A stretch of 6,169 bases of DNA from an uncultured Collinsella sp. GTDB taxonomy: Bacteria > Actinomycetota > Coriobacteriia > Coriobacteriales > Coriobacteriaceae. Positions within the stretch are counted from its first letter, which is position 1; every line of letters starts with the position of its first letter. The position numbers were made by a program, and so were the translations under genes. The notes beneath the pieces are model-generated. The model was given only the letters and a program-made list of their open reading frames with translations, made no database searches and was not told where the DNA came from. Location of the stretch: assembly GCA_900752015.1 (NCBI GenBank), contig CAADTZ010000103.1, positions 1-6,169 on the forward strand, given 5' to 3'. This document shows, piece by piece, positions 4,759 through 6,169 of this stretch.

Positions 4759-6169
4759 ATGGTCGCATTCGATCGCAACCCGCAAGACTTCAAGTATCTG
4801 CGCCTGCTTTCGAGACAGTTCCCCACCGAACAATCCGCGTTTACCGAGATCATCAATCTCTCGGCCATCCTCAACCTGCCCAAAGGCACCGAGCATTTTA
4901 TGAGCGACGTGCATGGTGAGTACGAAGCCTTTATGCACATCCTCAACAACTGCTCGGGCGTCGTGCGCGAACATGTCGACGAGATCTTTGGCGACACGCT
5001 CTCCTTTGACGAAAAGGGCGAGCTGTGTACGCTCATCTACTACCCGCGCGAGAAGATCGACCTGGTCCGCAGCCGGCGCGAGGACTCGCCAACCTGGTAC
5101 AAGACGATGCTTGACCAGCTCATCATGGTCGCTCGCTCACTTTCAAGCCGCTACACGCGCTCCAAGGTGCGTAAGGCCATCCCGCGCGACTACGCCTACA
5201 TCATCGACGAGTTGTTGCACACGCACCCGGACGAGAACAACTATCGCGTGCGCTATCACGAGCGCATCGTGGAGTCCATCCTGGAGACCGCCAGCGCCGA
5301 CGACTTTATCGAGTCGCTCGCCTCGCTCATCAAGCGCCTGGCCGTCGACCACCTGCACCTGGTGGGCGACATCTTCGACCGCGGCGGCGGCGCGGCCAAG
5401 ATTATGGACCGTCTGCTCACCTACCATTCACTCGACATCCAGTGGGGCAACCACGACTTGCTGGGGATGGGCGCTGCGGCCGGTGAGCCCGCCTGCATCG
5501 CCACGGTGTTGCGTAACAACCTACGCTACGACAACTACGAGATCCTGGAGAACGACTACGGCATCTCGCTGCGTGAGCTTGTCGCCTTTGCCGATGCCAC
5601 CTACACCGCCGGTGAGTCCATCACCCCGCTGATCAAGGCCATCAACGTGCTGCTCTTTAAGCTCGAGGGCCAGATTATCCAGCGCCACCCCGAGTTCGAT
5701 ATGACCGACCGCCTGTTACTCGACAAGATCGACCACGACACCGGCACGGTCACGCTCGCCGACGACAGCGTGTGGCCGCTCACGACCAACGACTTCCCCA
5801 CCGTCGACCCGGCGGACCCCTACACGCTCACGTCTCAGGAGCAGCACATCATCGACAAGCTCGTGTCAGAGTTTGTCACCGCCGATCACCTGCATCGCCA
5901 TATCGATTTCCTCTATTCCCACGGCTCGATTTACAAGGTCGCCAACGGCAACCTGCTCTTCCACGGCTGCGTTCCGCTCAACGAAGACGGCACCTTTAGC
6001 AGCATGAACTGCCTGGGCACCTGGCACGCTGGCCGCGATTATCTCGATTTTTGCGACCACATCGCCCGCCGCGCGTGGCGCGTGGGCGACCGCGATGCCC
6101 TCGACTGGATGTGGTACCTGTGGATTGGCTTCAATTCACCCGTCAGCGGACGCCTGGTGCGTACCTTTG
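4759..6169 (+). CDS. fbp: Fructose-1,6-bisphosphatase class III, N-terminal part (3' end outside window)
   Basis: The frame stays open for 470 codons to the window end. Full-length members have about 640-670 residues, so roughly 70% is present. The enzyme removes the 1-phosphate from fructose 1,6-bisphosphate in gluconeogenesis, in the cytoplasm. The fold is a metallophosphoesterase, and its metal-ligand motifs are visible in order: SDVHGEY (49-55), GDIFDRGGG (203-211), GNHDLLGMG (230-238) and LLFHGCVPL (399-407). The opening FKYLRLLSRQFPT (11-23) and the SVWPLTTNDFPTVDP block (337-351) are also typical of this class. The start is the ATG at 4759, preceded by GGAAGGTG (4747-4754) as ribosome binding site. 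Class III Fbp is common in Firmicutes and gut anaerobes, while many Actinobacteria rely on the unrelated GlpX type. The upstream control region is rich in repeats, so regulation by a DNA-binding protein is likely. Confidence 0.95.
   Translation, partial: MVAFDRNPQDFKYLRLLSRQFPTEQSAFTEIINLSAILNLPKGTEHFMSDVHGEYEAFMHILNNCSGVVREHVDEIFGDTLSFDEKGELCTLIYYPREKIDLVRSRREDSPTWYKTMLDQLIMVARSLSSRYTRSKVRKAIPRDYAYIIDELLHTHPDENNYRVRYHERIVESILETASADDFIESLASLIKRLAVDHLHLVGDIFDRGGGAAKIMDRLLTYHSLDIQWGNHDLLGMGAAAGEPACIATVLRNNLRYDNYEILENDYGISLRELVAFADATYTAGESITPLIKAINVLLFKLEGQIIQRHPEFDMTDRLLLDKIDHDTGTVTLADDSVWPLTTNDFPTVDPADPYTLTSQEQHIIDKLVSEFVTADHLHRHIDFLYSHGSIYKVANGNLLFHGCVPLNEDGTFSSMNCLGTWHAGRDYLDFCDHIARRAWRVGDRDALDWMWYLWIGFNSPVSGRLVRTF

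Noticed and set aside
4913..5632. 239-codon plus-strand frame inside fbp
   Set aside because: It is a shifted frame of the fbp gene, with a low-complexity Ser/Thr/Arg/Pro composition typical of out-of-frame GC-rich reading.

Overview
The window is high-GC, compactly coded bacterial DNA. Codon use and the look of the proteins suggest an actinobacterium of the Coriobacteriia, close to Collinsella. That placement is an inference from reading the translations, not from a search. No rRNA, tRNA, CRISPR array, insertion sequence or phage gene is visible, so this looks like ordinary chromosomal backbone.

Layout from left to right. (1) Positions 1-830, +: the C-terminal part of a class I tRNA ligase related to methionyl-tRNA synthetase. 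Its true start lies before the window, and the KMSKS site is degenerate. (2) 885-1988, +: a complete NOL1/NOP2/Sun-type RNA m5C methyltransferase with both catalytic cysteines. It lies 54 bp behind the ligase on the same strand and may be co-transcribed. (3) 2013-2183, -: a 56-residue single-span membrane protein with a very basic tail and a good ribosome binding site, convergent with the methyltransferase. (4) 2184-2374: a divergent promoter region. (5) 2375-3466, +: a TIM-barrel protein of unknown substrate with an acidic N-terminal extension. (6) 3479-3516: a bidirectional terminator between convergent genes. (7) 3548-4438, -: a DegV-family (FakB-like) fatty-acid-binding protein, whose Shine-Dalgarno sequence fixes the start. 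(8) 4457-4758: a 302-bp divergent intergenic region dense in small repeats, including five copies of TTTACCA/TGGTAAA, a 12-bp palindrome and a LacI-type AAACGTTT core. (9) 4759 to the window end, +: class III fructose-1,6-bisphosphatase, open at the right edge.

The genes do not form one pathway. They cover translation and RNA modification (1, 2), gluconeogenesis (9), lipid handling (7) and unknowns (3, 5). No new multi-gene system is evident. The most interesting points are the repeat array between degV and fbp, the ligase-like protein with altered signature residues, and the small membrane protein.
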